From an uncultured Enterovibrio sp. (GTDB taxonomy: Bacteria > Pseudomonadota > Gammaproteobacteria > Enterobacterales > Vibrionaceae), in the NCBI GenBank assembly GCA_947041315.1, contig CAMRDW010000007.1, positions 1-39,016 of the forward strand: 39,016 nt of DNA, given 5' to 3'. Shown piece after piece: positions 1-9,485 of this stretch; positions within the stretch are counted from its first letter, which is position 1, and the number at the start of each line of letters is the position of its first letter. Both the position numbers and the translations under genes were made by a program. The notes below the pieces were generated by a model that did no database searches, was not told where the DNA came from, and was given only the letters and a program-made list of their open reading frames with translations.

Positions 1-28
1 CCACGCAACTTCAAAGGCGACGGGTATA
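1..28 (-). repeat. ERIC-like element, cut by window edge
   Basis: ...CACGCAACTTCAAAGGCGACGGGTATA matches one element end. Confidence 0.75.
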
Positions 29-367
29 AAAGAGGTGGAATAAATAGCAAAGCAAGGTCGTACTTTTTCTACTGAATTTAAAGGTGAAACCGCCAGTCAA
101 GTTGTTGATCAAGGTTATTTGGGTTGAAAAAGACGCTTATTTTCTGCACTTAAGTTGTTATATTCATCGAAACCCCAGCGAGAAAACTCTAGGATAAGCT
201 GTTTTTAAAAAAAGCGCTGCGCATGATAGAGGGAGTCATGAAACAACGGATCCGCCCCCTATTTTTACCTATCACCTTTGAAGATGCAGTGCTGTTGGTT
301 ACGTTCGCTTGCTTACTTGCATCTTCAATTTCGTTGGGTTTAGGATGAAAAAAAACAGAAGCAGAAT

Positions 368-1669
368 TTATATTTTCAGAAATTCATCATTGCTCAACCA
401 AAAATCATCATATTTAGCTTCTTTATTTTTGCCTTTTTTCTTGCCAGTGCCAGCTGGTTTTGCCATGGGTTTTTCTGCGTTTAAAAGTGGAACATTGCGC
501 GCCTCATCGATTTCAAAACCCTCGACTTGTTCACGTTCAAGCCGAAACTTATTCTTCTTTTCAATGATGTAGAAATGATGATGATCGTCATTATCTATCA
601 GCGATAATGCCAAACCCACTTCACCCGCTCGACCACTTCGCCCAATGCGGTGCATGTAGTCTGATGGGCTTCTTGGTAAGTCAAAATTGATCACGACAGG
701 GAGTTTTTCAATGTCGAGACCCCGCGCCGCAATGTCTGTTGCAATCAGAACTTCAATCTTGCCTGATTTAAACGCTTCAAGTACACGGGTACGGGCGCCT
801 TGGGCTTTATTTCCATGAAATACTTCGGCGCCAATGCCACGTTTGGCGAGCTTTTGCGCTAAATGCTCGCAGGTGTTTTTGGCATTCACGAAGATAAGTG
901 TTTGTCGCCATTGATGTTCTTTTATCAAATGGGCTAAAACGGCCGTTTTGTCCCCTTTATTCACGTTAAAAACGCGTTGTACTAAGGTGCTGGTCTCGCG
1001 ACTTTGCAATTGTATTTCAACAGGATTGTTCAGTAATTTTTGGGTCAATGTTTGAACTTGTTCAGGAAAGGTTGCTGAGAAGAGCAATGTTTGCTTTTTC
1101 TTTGGCAATAAATCAAGCAACGCAGAAAGCTCCTCAGTAAAGCCGAGACTTAACATGCGATCGGCTTCATCGAGTACAAGGGTTTTCACCTGGTCAAGCT
1201 TAATGGCATGACTTGAAATCAAATCAAGTAACCGACCTGGCGTTGCAACTAAAATATCGGCCCCGCCCCGTAATGCGAGCATTTGAGTGTTCGCAGAAAC
1301 GCCGCCAAAGACCGCCACCGTTTTGATCGCCCCATTAAAATGGACCGAAAAAGATCGAATACTATCAGCCACTTGCTTGGCAAGCTCACGTGTTGGGACC
1401 AAAATCAGCCCTATCACAAAATTGCCTTTGTGGCTTTTTTGTTTGCTCTTTTGTTGAAAAATATGCTGCAACATAGGCAGCGCAAAGGCCGCAGTTTTGC
1501 CTGAGCCCGTATTCGCTCCTGCAATTAAATCACGTCCTGCTAATACACTGGGGATAGCATGCGCTTGAATAGGCGTTGGCTGCGAATATTCCAGCTCTGT
1601 TAATCGCGCTAACAAAGGGGGAATAAGGTCAAGCTGCGTAAAAGTGGTGGGGGTTGTTTCCGTCGTCAT
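368..1669 (-). CDS. DEAD-box ATP-dependent RNA helicase (RhlE-like)
   Basis: ORF contains Q-motif (TQLDLIPPLL..YSQPTPIQ), AGANTGSGKT, PTRELA, VLDEADRML, SATFPEQ, HRIGRSGRAG; basic C-terminal tail. Confidence 0.95.
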   Translation of the reverse strand: MTTETTPTTFTQLDLIPPLLARLTELEYSQPTPIQAHAIPSVLAGRDLIAGANTGSGKTAAFALPMLQHIFQQKSKQKSHKGNFVIGLILVPTRELAKQVADSIRSFSVHFNGAIKTVAVFGGVSANTQMLALRGGADILVATPGRLLDLISSHAIKLDQVKTLVLDEADRMLSLGFTEELSALLDLLPKKKQTLLFSATFPEQVQTLTQKLLNNPVEIQLQSRETSTLVQRVFNVNKGDKTAVLAHLIKEHQWRQTLIFVNAKNTCEHLAQKLAKRGIGAEVFHGNKAQGARTRVLEAFKSGKIEVLIATDIAARGLDIEKLPVVINFDLPRSPSDYMHRIGRSGRAGEVGLALSLIDNDDHHHFYIIEKKNKFRLEREQVEGFEIDEARNVPLLNAEKPMAKPAGTGKKKGKNKEAKYDDFWLSNDEFLKI

Positions 1670-2134
1670 GAATATAAAAGGCTCAAGGCTAAAAATAATA
1701 GCTGCCTATTTTAGCGGATTTATGGACGATGAAGTGAATGATATCGCTTTAATACCTAAAGGAATCGACGTTGCGCGCTTGCGCAAAATTAAGGATACGC
1801 GACGATAAATAGTGATTGTGGCGACTTTGGGGCCAGGGCTAATTTATTTTGACAAGCATTTTCCTTTAAAAAATCATCATTTGTGATTCTATCAATCTTA
1901 AAATGTATCAATTTCGCTATTAACTAACATCTGGCGATAAATACACAAACCTGATTTTGCCCATCTTTCGCGGTTATGACATGTTTCAAAGAGGCGTGGT
2001 TATGGGAAATGTCTTGACGAGTGGGCGAAGATTTTTTTGTTTAAAAGCGTCTTCAGTTTGATTGTGTTAGGCATTGCACAAGAATATGGTAGAATTTGCG
2101 ATTATATCAATAGAGAAGAATTACAGGACAGCTC

Positions 2135-2605
2135 ATGAATGTCATCGAAGGCGCGATTGCTGCGCCAAATGCTCAAATTGCCATTGTCATCTCTCGTTTT
2201 AATAGTTTTATTAATGAAAGCCTGCTTTCGGCTGCTGTTGATGTATTAAAACGCCACGGTCAGGTATTGGAAGACAATATAACGGTTGTTCGTTGTCCCG
2301 GTGCTTACGAGCTTCCTTTGATAGCACAACGTGTTGCAAAAAGTGGTCGATTTGATGCGATTGTTGCTTTGGGCTCGATCATTCGTGGGGGGACGCCACA
2401 TTTTGAATATGTGGCTGGAGAATGTAATAAAGGTTTAGCACAAGTTGCACTTGAGTTTGATACTCCTGTTGCTTTTGGCGTTTTAACTGTTGATACCATT
2501 GAACAAGCCATTGAGCGTGCTGGTACCAAGGCAGGTAATAAAGGAGCAGAGGCAGCACTCAGCGCGCTTGAAATGGTTAATGTACTGTCTCAAATTGAAT
2601 CCTAG
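2135..2605 (+). CDS. ribH: 6,7-dimethyl-8-ribityllumazine synthase
   Basis: 156 aa; [50 protein letters not shown] typical of lumazine synthase; followed by nusB. Confidence 0.97.
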   Translation: MNVIEGAIAAPNAQIAIVISRFNSFINESLLSAAVDVLKRHGQVLEDNITVVRCPGAYELPLIAQRVAKSGRFDAIVALGSIIRGGTPHFEYVAGECNKGLAQVALEFDTPVAFGVLTVDTIEQAIERAGTKAGNKGAEAALSALEMVNVLSQIES

Positions 2606-2613
2606 AGGTTATC

Positions 2614-3072
2614 GTGAAACCAGCTGCGCGTCGTAATGCTCGCCATTTTGCTTTACAAGCTATTTATTCTTGGCAATTAACCAAGAGCAATGTTGCTGAA
2701 ATTGAATCACAATTTTTATCTGCCGATCACTACGAAGAAGAAGATCATCAGGCTGATGAGCCTCGTCTGCGTTCACCTGAAACGGATGTTGAATATTTTC
2801 GGGATTTGTTTGTCGGCGTTGTGCTTCATCATCAAGAGCTCGACAGTAAAATGCGTCCTTATTTATCGCGTCCTTTACAGGATCTTGATGAAATGGAACA
2901 TGCACTTTTACGTTTGTCTATGTATGAGCTTTGTAAACGTGAAGATGTGCCTTTCAAAGTGATCATTAATGAATCGATTGAGCTTGCGAAGCGATTTGGT
3001 GCTGAAGACAGCCATAAGTTTGTCAATGGCGTGCTTGATAAAGCCGTTCCGACACTTAGAAAAAAGCCATAA
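2614..3072 (+). CDS. nusB: transcription antitermination factor NusB (GTG start)
   Basis: [19 protein letters not shown]..., [30 protein letters not shown]. Confidence 0.96.
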   Translation: MKPAARRNARHFALQAIYSWQLTKSNVAEIESQFLSADHYEEEDHQADEPRLRSPETDVEYFRDLFVGVVLHHQELDSKMRPYLSRPLQDLDEMEHALLRLSMYELCKREDVPFKVIINESIELAKRFGAEDSHKFVNGVLDKAVPTLRKKP

Positions 3073-3085
3073 ATAAACAGACGAA

Positions 3086-3113
3086 AAAGGCCAGCTTTGC
3101 TGGTCTTTTTTTA
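3086..3113 (+). terminator. Rho-independent terminator after nusB
   Basis: GGCCAGC-TTT-GCTGGTC hairpin followed by a T tract. Confidence 0.8.
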
Positions 3114-3150
3114 GTTTTTTTAATACGGATTAACGGATAAAAATGGACTC

Positions 3151-3278
3151 TATACCCAAGACACTTGGCGTTGTGCGCCTGCGGCAAGTGAGTAAACCTT
3201 CTGAGCATAGAAAGACAGATCTGATTGGGCAGAACGAGCGTCGCGACCACCCAGGTAAATTCAAAGGCGACGGCTATA
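3151..3278 (-). repeat. ERIC-like element (128 bp)
   Basis: TATACCCAAGACACTTGGCG ... TTCAAAGGCGACGGCTATA. Confidence 0.85.
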
Positions 3279-3409
3279 TGATTTTTCATTTTCTCTTTTA
3301 ATGGCGCGTCCTCTCATTTTTTCGTGATGTATCGCGTACTCAAGCCCACACATCTGTGATGTTTTTTTATAAAAACGCCTTTTTTCGTTTCCTCTTTTTA
3401 TACCCAAGT

Positions 3410-3451
3410 TATACCCAAAGTCATTGACGGTGCGCACCTGTGGCAGGTATA
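3410..3451 (-). repeat. ERIC-like internal-deletion remnant (42 bp)
   Basis: TATACCCAAAGTCATTGACGGTGCGCACCTGTGGCAGGTATA. Confidence 0.6.
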
Positions 3452-3509
3452 GAATTTGAGGGCGTTGATCTATCAGGAATACCTTAAAGGAAAATGGATC
3501 GGAAAAAAC

Positions 3510-4508
3510 ATGTCAAAGAATGAATTTGAATTGATTGAGCATTATTTTAAATCCCAACCGATAAAGCGAAAAGACGTTGTTTTAGGGATTGGAGATGACG
3601 CCGCTTTGGTGTGCGTTCCCCCTATGAGTCATCTTGTTGTGACAACAGACACTTTGGTGGTTGGGAATCATTTTCTTGAGGAGGCCCCCCCTGAAAAAGT
3701 GGCTTATAAAGCGCTGGCCTCCAATTTAAGCGATCTTGCTGCAATGGGCGCCGTGCCTGCTTGGTGCTCTCTTGCATTAACCCTTCCTCATTTTGATGAA
3801 ACCTGGCTTCATGGTTTTTGTCAGGCTTTTTATCTTTTAGCGCAAAAACATGAGGTGCAATTGATTGGGGGAGACACCACAAAAGGGCCATTGAGCATCA
3901 CCTTGACCTTGCAAGGATACCTTCCTGAAGGACGCGCTTTGCGTCGAGATGGCGCAAGACCCGGAGATTGTATTTATGTGACAGGCTCTTTGGGAGACAG
4001 TGCGGCAGGACTGGATGTCATTTTAAAAAAACGTCCCCCTCAAAATGAATTAGAGCGCACACTTTTAGAAAGACATTATTATTCTATTCCTAGAGTAAAA
4101 ACAGGGCAGCTTTTACGCGAATGGGCGTCTTCTGCTCTGGATATTTCAGATGGCCTCGTCGCTGATTTAACGCATTTACTTAAAGCAAGTAAGGTGTCTG
4201 CCAGATTAAATGCAGAGGCGTTGCCCGTGTCTGACGCTTTACTTGAGTACACAAAAACGCCCGAAAAGGCGGCCCAATGGGCTCTTTGCAGTGGTGAGGA
4301 ATATGAGCTTTGCTTCACGGTGCCAGAAAAAAACAGAGCGGCTTTGGAGAGGGCGTTTTTGCATCATGATACCCGCATCACTTGCATCGGACATATTCAT
4401 GAAGTCTCAGAGGGTAAAGAAAAGGTGAATGTATTTTGGCAAGGAAAAGAGGTTCAATGGTCTTTAAAAGGTTGGGATCATTTTTCAAATGAAGGTGTGA
4501 TTAAATGA
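3510..4508 (+). CDS. thiL: thiamine-monophosphate kinase; likely ATG start at 3510 (ORF track begins at 3456)
   Basis: MSKNEFELIEHYF..., VLGIGDDAALV, TDTLVVGNHFLEEAPPEKVAYKALASNLSDLAAMGA, GDTTKGPLSITLT. Confidence 0.95.
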   Translation: MSKNEFELIEHYFKSQPIKRKDVVLGIGDDAALVCVPPMSHLVVTTDTLVVGNHFLEEAPPEKVAYKALASNLSDLAAMGAVPAWCSLALTLPHFDETWLHGFCQAFYLLAQKHEVQLIGGDTTKGPLSITLTLQGYLPEGRALRRDGARPGDCIYVTGSLGDSAAGLDVILKKRPPQNELERTLLERHYYSIPRVKTGQLLREWASSALDISDGLVADLTHLLKASKVSARLNAEALPVSDALLEYTKTPEKAAQWALCSGEEYELCFTVPEKNRAALERAFLHHDTRITCIGHIHEVSEGKEKVNVFWQGKEVQWSLKGWDHFSNEGVIK

Positions 4509-4518
4509 ACATTCTTGT

Positions 4519-5007
4519 ATGAACTGTCCAAAAGAGAAAATACGTCTCTTAAACCCTGTGCATTTTCTGGCGACAGGTTTTGGTTCAGGGCTTTTTCCTA
4601 AAATCCCGGGCACGATGGGGACCCTTGCCGCCGTTCCTTTGTATCTTCTTATCGTGACTTACTGCGCTACCTTATTGCCTTGGATCATTCTTTTGGCATT
4701 TATTTTAGGCATTTATTTGTGTGATAAGACAGCAAAAGACATGGGCGTTCATGATCATGGAAGCATCGTTTGGGATGAATTTGTCGGCTTTTGGATCACC
4801 ATGTTGCTGGTGCCTGTTGTTAATTGGCAAACGGTGTTTGCGGGTTTTGTTCTGTTTCGTTTTTTTGATATGCTCAAGCCTTGGCCTATCAATTGGCTCG
4901 ATAAAAAAGTGCATGGCGGCTTTGGGATCATGCTAGATGATGTTGTGGCTGGAGCGATGGCGATGCTCCTCCTTTGGGCCGGATATGCGTTTTTTGTCCC
5001 TGGGTAA
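4519..5007 (+). CDS. pgpA: phosphatidylglycerophosphatase A
   Basis: FLATGFGSGLFPKIPGTMGTLAA..., IVWDEFVGFWITM, FRFFDMLKPWPI..D..VHGGFGIMLDDVVAG. Confidence 0.95.
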   Translation: MNCPKEKIRLLNPVHFLATGFGSGLFPKIPGTMGTLAAVPLYLLIVTYCATLLPWIILLAFILGIYLCDKTAKDMGVHDHGSIVWDEFVGFWITMLLVPVVNWQTVFAGFVLFRFFDMLKPWPINWLDKKVHGGFGIMLDDVVAGAMAMLLLWAGYAFFVPG

Positions 5008-5009
5008 AA

Positions 5010-5163
5010 TATCTGTGGCTTTTGAAGACGCAAGATCCGACTTATTGCCTTTGAGTGCCTTCGGTCTTGCCTCGACCTCAAAGCCCAATCTCAGCGTGCA
5101 TCTGTGCTCTGTGGCATTTTGTTCTTGCCGCCTGCATGTAACTTCAATTTCTTTGGGTATATA
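5010..5163 (+). repeat. Degenerate ERIC-like element, directly tandem with the next copy
   Basis: CTTTTGAAGACGC ... CTTGCCGCCTGCATGTAACTTCAATTTCTTTGGGTATA. Confidence 0.65.
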
Positions 5164-5286
5164 CCCGTCTTCTTTGAAGCGGCGTGGGTGTTGGCTGCTC
5201 TCATTCTGGCCAATCACATCGTCCATCTATGCTCAGGGCCTTCACTCGTTTGCCGCCTACACGCATCTTCAAGTGTCTTGGGTATA
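5160..5286 (+). repeat. ERIC-like element (127 bp)
   Basis: TATACCCGTCTTCTTTGAAG ... CGCATCTTCAAGTGTCTTGGGTATA. Confidence 0.92.
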
Positions 5287-5311
5287 ACTGCCTCTTAAAT
5301 CGCTTGGATAT

Positions 5312-5340
5312 AAAAAGGGCCTCTTTTTAAGCGGCCCTTA
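5312..5340 (-). terminator. terminator of the minus-strand lipoprotein gene
   Basis: On minus: TAAGGGCC..GGCCCTTTTTA hairpin plus T tract about 50 nt past the stop at 5393. Confidence 0.65.
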
Positions 5341-5392
5341 CAAAACAAAAATCTTTAACGCTGATGGCGTTTTATTTACACACCAAGCCTTT

Positions 5393-6973
5393 TTAAAGTT
5401 CGGCTTGTTTTATTAAAATGGTAAGCTTTTGTGCGTTGTCGTCACTCAATGTCAGTACCAGGATCATGCTTTTAGTGGCATCCATTCCCCAATAACTTTT
5501 TCCTCCAATAGGAGGAGAAGGGGTTATTTCTCCTGCTTTGTTTATCATCAATGAAAATCCATTCAGTTCCAATGTTTTTGCCAATAAAATATCTGTGGCC
5601 GTCAGGCGTCCTTTCGAGTCAATAACAAAGCGAATGATATCAGCATCAAAAAGTTGCCCATGATTTTGGTTTATTTGTGGGGTTGAAATGCTTCCACCAA
5701 ACCAAATCCCCGTTAAGTCACTTTGATTGTAGCTTTGGGCTTTTTTGAGCATGATGGCAAATTGATTATTTTCTACTGAAAATACCGGATTGATCATCAC
5801 TGTTTTTGAGGCATTCATGACGAGGGTATTGTCATCGTAATTGAGAACAGGAAAGAAGTTTATTTGGTTAAATAGATAAGGATAGGGAGAGAATTCAGGG
5901 CCAGATGCGCCATTTTCTGAGGCAAGAGTTTGAATGCTTGCTTGGCCTTCCATGTTGATGCTTTGATCTTCTACGCTGTAGCCATATTGTCCCGGATCGG
6001 CGTTGTTATTGTTGGGGGTTCTGAGTGAAAAACGTCTCCAAACCCCTTCAAGATCTCTGGATGAATATTCTTGGGCGACTTTCACGCTGAGCGTCAGTTC
6101 TTGATGTGTATTGATACTGCGGTAGCCTAAAAAGAGATCTTTTGAAACGCCCAAATAAGCAAAATCGAAGAGCTCACCTTCTTCAATGATCTCTCCTCGA
6201 ACCCCGCCTTCTTTTTTTAAGGAAAGATCTGATATTTCAGCCAACAAACTGAAATTAGGCGTTTGGCTGACAGGGTTATTTTGTAAAGGAGAAAGAGAAA
6301 TGACGTTATCAAGACTGACAATGGCTTTATTTAAGTTCAGGGCAAAATCATTGCTGTTGAGTGTGCCTTTTTTGGGCGTACGAAGGCCGCTTAAACCCCA
6401 ATTTCCAGATATATCGGCGCTTCGATAGGGAAGGGCACCTCTAAAATGTTGAATCGCATCTTTTGAATCGATGAGCTGGGTGTAAGGGCTACCGCTGTTT
6501 TGTATAAGGGAGGCCACTTGTGACTCAAAGCGGGTTGAATTGAAATCCACATTGATATTGCTTGCGGCATCAAGGGTTTTTTGTGAAATGGAAATGCCGT
6601 TGCTTGGGTTTGCATCGCTGTCTAAGGACTGAAGCAAACGCAACATGTTCACGACGGAAAGATTGTCGAGCTCATCGACGTTAAACACGGAAAGTGGCGT
6701 GACTTTTTCTCCTGCTTTTACGGCAGGAAAATGAATGTTTCCGATTGAAAAAACAACGGTTTCGCCGGGGAGATATTGGAATTGCCCATTTTGTGTGGTT
6801 TTACCTGTTAGGGTGTCTGTTTTGTATTCTAATCCTTCAACTGGGCTATCCACAAAGGTTCCCAAGGCAATGGAGCTGACCAGAGAGTCGCAGCCGGATA
6901 AAAAGAAAAAAGTGAAGAGGAAGACAAGAAAATGTTTTTTTGAATTCAATAGGAAAAGGGGGAGGGTGCGCAT
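5393..6973 (-). CDS. Predicted lipoprotein with internal ~110-aa repeats, function unknown
   Basis: 526 aa; signal peptide with lipobox LSGC; N-terminal VDSPVEGLEYKTDTLTGKTTQNGQFQYLPGETVVFSIGNI module; repeated D-[IL]-x-G-x-W...TP units. Confidence 0.85.
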   Translation of the reverse strand: MRTLPLFLLNSKKHFLVFLFTFFFLSGCDSLVSSIALGTFVDSPVEGLEYKTDTLTGKTTQNGQFQYLPGETVVFSIGNIHFPAVKAGEKVTPLSVFNVDELDNLSVVNMLRLLQSLDSDANPSNGISISQKTLDAASNINVDFNSTRFESQVASLIQNSGSPYTQLIDSKDAIQHFRGALPYRSADISGNWGLSGLRTPKKGTLNSNDFALNLNKAIVSLDNVISLSPLQNNPVSQTPNFSLLAEISDLSLKKEGGVRGEIIEEGELFDFAYLGVSKDLFLGYRSINTHQELTLSVKVAQEYSSRDLEGVWRRFSLRTPNNNNADPGQYGYSVEDQSINMEGQASIQTLASENGASGPEFSPYPYLFNQINFFPVLNYDDNTLVMNASKTVMINPVFSVENNQFAIMLKKAQSYNQSDLTGIWFGGSISTPQINQNHGQLFDADIIRFVIDSKGRLTATDILLAKTLELNGFSLMINKAGEITPSPPIGGKSYWGMDATKSMILVLTLSDDNAQKLTILIKQAEL

Positions 6974-7084
6974 TCATACTGCCTTTATTGTTAAAATCTT
7001 CAATAAAAACATAGGGCGTTTTAAGAATTTAAGGTGTCTATTGGGTGAGAAGCAAGATGAAAAATAATGGGGGATTTTAGGACT

Positions 7085-7211
7085 TATACCCAAGACACTT
7101 GAAACTGGGCGCCTGCGGCAAATGACAGAAGGCCTGAAAGTAAGTCGACTCTGTGATGGGGCTTCATCGAGAGCGCCCAAGACCCACCCACTTTCAAAGG
7201 GGACGGGTATA
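7085..7211 (-). repeat. ERIC-like element (127 bp)
   Basis: TATACCCAAGACACTTGAAACTGGGCGCCTGCGGCAA ... TTTCAAAGGGGACGGGTATA. Confidence 0.92.
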
Positions 7212-7415
7212 TTGGATCTTTGAGCGTATTTTATGCGTTTTTTTACAAGAGTGAAAATGGACTTCATCAAAGGAGGGTTTTGTGGAGAGAAAAGAAAAAA
7301 GAGGTCTTGATCTCAATTTGTTGGGTTAAAGCCTTCTTAACTTCTTCATTTTTTAACAATGTCATTTCCGATATTGTCGTTTTCAATTTTGTTAAGAAGG
7401 CTTTGATTTAAAATA

Positions 7416-8345
7416 TTATTTTGTTTCTTGAATGGGTTGAACCTTGTCGTCGGCGGACATTTCTTTTGTTTTGGGTTTGCCTTGAACGATGGAAAGCTCG
7501 ACACGTCGATTAAGGGCTCTGTTTTTTGCAGAAGTATTCGGAACCAGTGGCTCTGTATTGGCAACCCCCATGACCCGCATGCGATTGGGATCAAATCCTT
7601 TGACTCTTTCCATTTCTTGGGCAACAGACACGGCGCGTTGGGCGGAAAGATCCCAATTAGAACGATAAAGCTCAGACTCAACCGGTTTATCGTCTGTGTG
7701 CCCTGAAACACGAATGATCCCAGGTACGTCTTTTAATAAACCCGTTATTTTCTTCACTAAGGGGCGAAATTTAGGTTGTAAGAAAGCAGAGCCTGCGGGA
7801 AAAGAGCCATCTTCTCGAATACGGATGATCAATTGTTGCCCTAAATTCTCGACTTCAATGGCCCCTTCATCGATTTCTTTTTCAAGGGATTTAACCAGCA
7901 TTTGTGCAGCGCTTGCCATCGTTTCTGATTCTTTTTCTTGTTCTTCCATTGCGGCGGCGGTGGCGGTAGCCCCTCCATCTTTTTGGGCTGTTGTGCGTTG
8001 TGAACCACCTGAGCTATCTGACTCGCCATCCACAAAGTCAAGGGAGCGTTGCGTCATGTCAATGGTTTGTTGCATGATGACTTCAATGGGCGTTGGCTCA
8101 GGACGGCCGGGTCTAAATTCTTGGGCTATGACACTGGTTCCTTTTGGTATGTCTTTTACTTCCAACAAATTTTGAACACCAAAGGCAAATTTCATTGAGC
8201 CTGCAATTTGTTTAAATTTGAGGACATCCATTTCAGAAAAAGACAATAAAAGAACGAAAAAGCACATCAGCAAAGACATCAAATCCGCGAATGTGCCCAT
8301 CCAAGCGGGCAGACCAGGAGGCGGGCATTTACATTCGTCATCCAT
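7416..8345 (-). CDS. pomB: Flagellar motor stator protein PomB (Na+-type MotB); likely start at 8345 (ORF track 8372)
   Basis: MDDECKCPPPGLPAWMGTFADLMSLLMCFFVLLLSFSEMDVLKFKQIAGSMKFAFGVQN; C-terminal OmpA-like VSGHTDDKPVESELYRSNWDLSAQRAVSVAQ. Confidence 0.95.
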   Translation of the reverse strand: MDDECKCPPPGLPAWMGTFADLMSLLMCFFVLLLSFSEMDVLKFKQIAGSMKFAFGVQNLLEVKDIPKGTSVIAQEFRPGRPEPTPIEVIMQQTIDMTQRSLDFVDGESDSSGGSQRTTAQKDGGATATAAAMEEQEKESETMASAAQMLVKSLEKEIDEGAIEVENLGQQLIIRIREDGSFPAGSAFLQPKFRPLVKKITGLLKDVPGIIRVSGHTDDKPVESELYRSNWDLSAQRAVSVAQEMERVKGFDPNRMRVMGVANTEPLVPNTSAKNRALNRRVELSIVQGKPKTKEMSADDKVQPIQETK

Positions 8346-8355
8346 AGGAGACCCC

Positions 8356-9117
8356 TTATCCTTCTCCCTCAACGACGCGTTTTTTCTCGTTGAGGTAGTT
8401 TTTCAGGTAAGCGTCAATGACGCGAGGGTTTTGGCCATCTTGTATCGCCAGCAAGCCATCCATGATCAAGCGTCTGTTTAATTTTTCTTGATCTTTACGA
8501 AGGCGAAGTTTGTCTGCAATAGGGATGGCGACCATGTTTGCGAGCATCGCACCATACAAGGTGGTTAACAAGGCCACGGCCATCGCAGGCCCAATGGCTT
8601 TGGGATCGTCCATGTTTGAAAGCATGGCCACCAAACCGACGAGGGTGCCTATCATGCCCATCGCAGGGGCCACGTCTGCCAGCGCACTGTAAAATTGTGC
8701 ACCGCTGTCATGGCGCTCGTCGGTCATGACGATGTCTTTTTGTAACGTCATTTTGACGACCTCGGCATCATGCCCGTCCACGAGCATGTCGACGCCTTTT
8801 TTCATAAAAGAATTGGTCACTTCCATTTCTTCTAAAGCTAAAAACCCACCTTTACGGGCTGCATCGGCCATTTCTACAATTTTTGCCATTAAATCTTCAG
8901 GGGAGTCCGCTTTGAACATAAAAGCTTTACCTGCAATTTTAAAGGCCCCAAAAAACTGACCAAAGGTGTATTTCATTAACACCACGCATAAACTGCCGCC
9001 AAATACGATGAGTGCCGACGGAACGTCTGCAAACATACTTAAGGTGCCGCCTAACAGCATGGCCATTAAAATAAAGCCAAAAGCCCCAAGGATCCCTATT
9101 AGGGTTGCCAAATCCAC
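8356..9117 (-). CDS. pomA: Flagellar motor stator protein PomA (Na+-type MotA)
   Basis: MDLATLIGILGAFGFILMAMLLGG..., DVAPAMGMIGTLVGLVAMLSNMDDPKAIGPAMAVALLTTLYGA. Confidence 0.96.
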   Translation of the reverse strand: MDLATLIGILGAFGFILMAMLLGGTLSMFADVPSALIVFGGSLCVVLMKYTFGQFFGAFKIAGKAFMFKADSPEDLMAKIVEMADAARKGGFLALEEMEVTNSFMKKGVDMLVDGHDAEVVKMTLQKDIVMTDERHDSGAQFYSALADVAPAMGMIGTLVGLVAMLSNMDDPKAIGPAMAVALLTTLYGAMLANMVAIPIADKLRLRKDQEKLNRRLIMDGLLAIQDGQNPRVIDAYLKNYLNEKKRVVEGEG

Positions 9118-9485
9118 AGAAATCTTCCCCTTTTTTCATCAATTCATAAAAATTTTTGTAAAATCCGAGACCTTGAAAGGTCCGGGCATCCTTGCGTGTT
9201 CTGTTGTTTAGCAATACACATTAAAGCGTGTATCTGACAAAATAGAGTTTAAATTTTATACCTAACTTGGCTGAAGGTGCCTATTTGATTATCAACTTTA
9301 AGTCTGATGTCTTAAATCGAATTGAAGGTTTCATCATTCTCTTTAAAATAGACCCCTTTTTTTAAGGCGAAGCTTGCTCAGAAATAAGAAATTCTTCTCT
9401 ATTACACATATTTTTATTCAAGAATTTGACCCATACGGGGCGCTGAGTTAACGTCGTCACCTCTTTTCTTGATTTAAGTGTATCT

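Noticed and set aside
3056-3289. Minus-strand 77-aa ORF
   Set aside because: It runs through the nusB terminator and an ERIC-like copy.
5104-5298. ORFs on the plus strand (4937-5287, 5104-5298) as genes
   Set aside because: They translate the ERIC-like elements; the same peptide recurs at 14160 and 32739, and there is no independent coding evidence.
6974-7270. Minus-strand 98-aa ORF
   Set aside because: Mostly translation of the ERIC-like copy 7085-7211.
7696-8175. 159-aa plus-strand ORF and similar antisense ORFs over pomA/pomB, nqrB and marC
   Set aside because: Antisense shadows of clearly assigned genes.
9241-9290. Possible ERIC-like remnant TTTTATACCTAACTTGGCTGAAGGTGCC upstream of xseB
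   Set aside because: Only one end is faintly recognisable; too weak to list as a feature.
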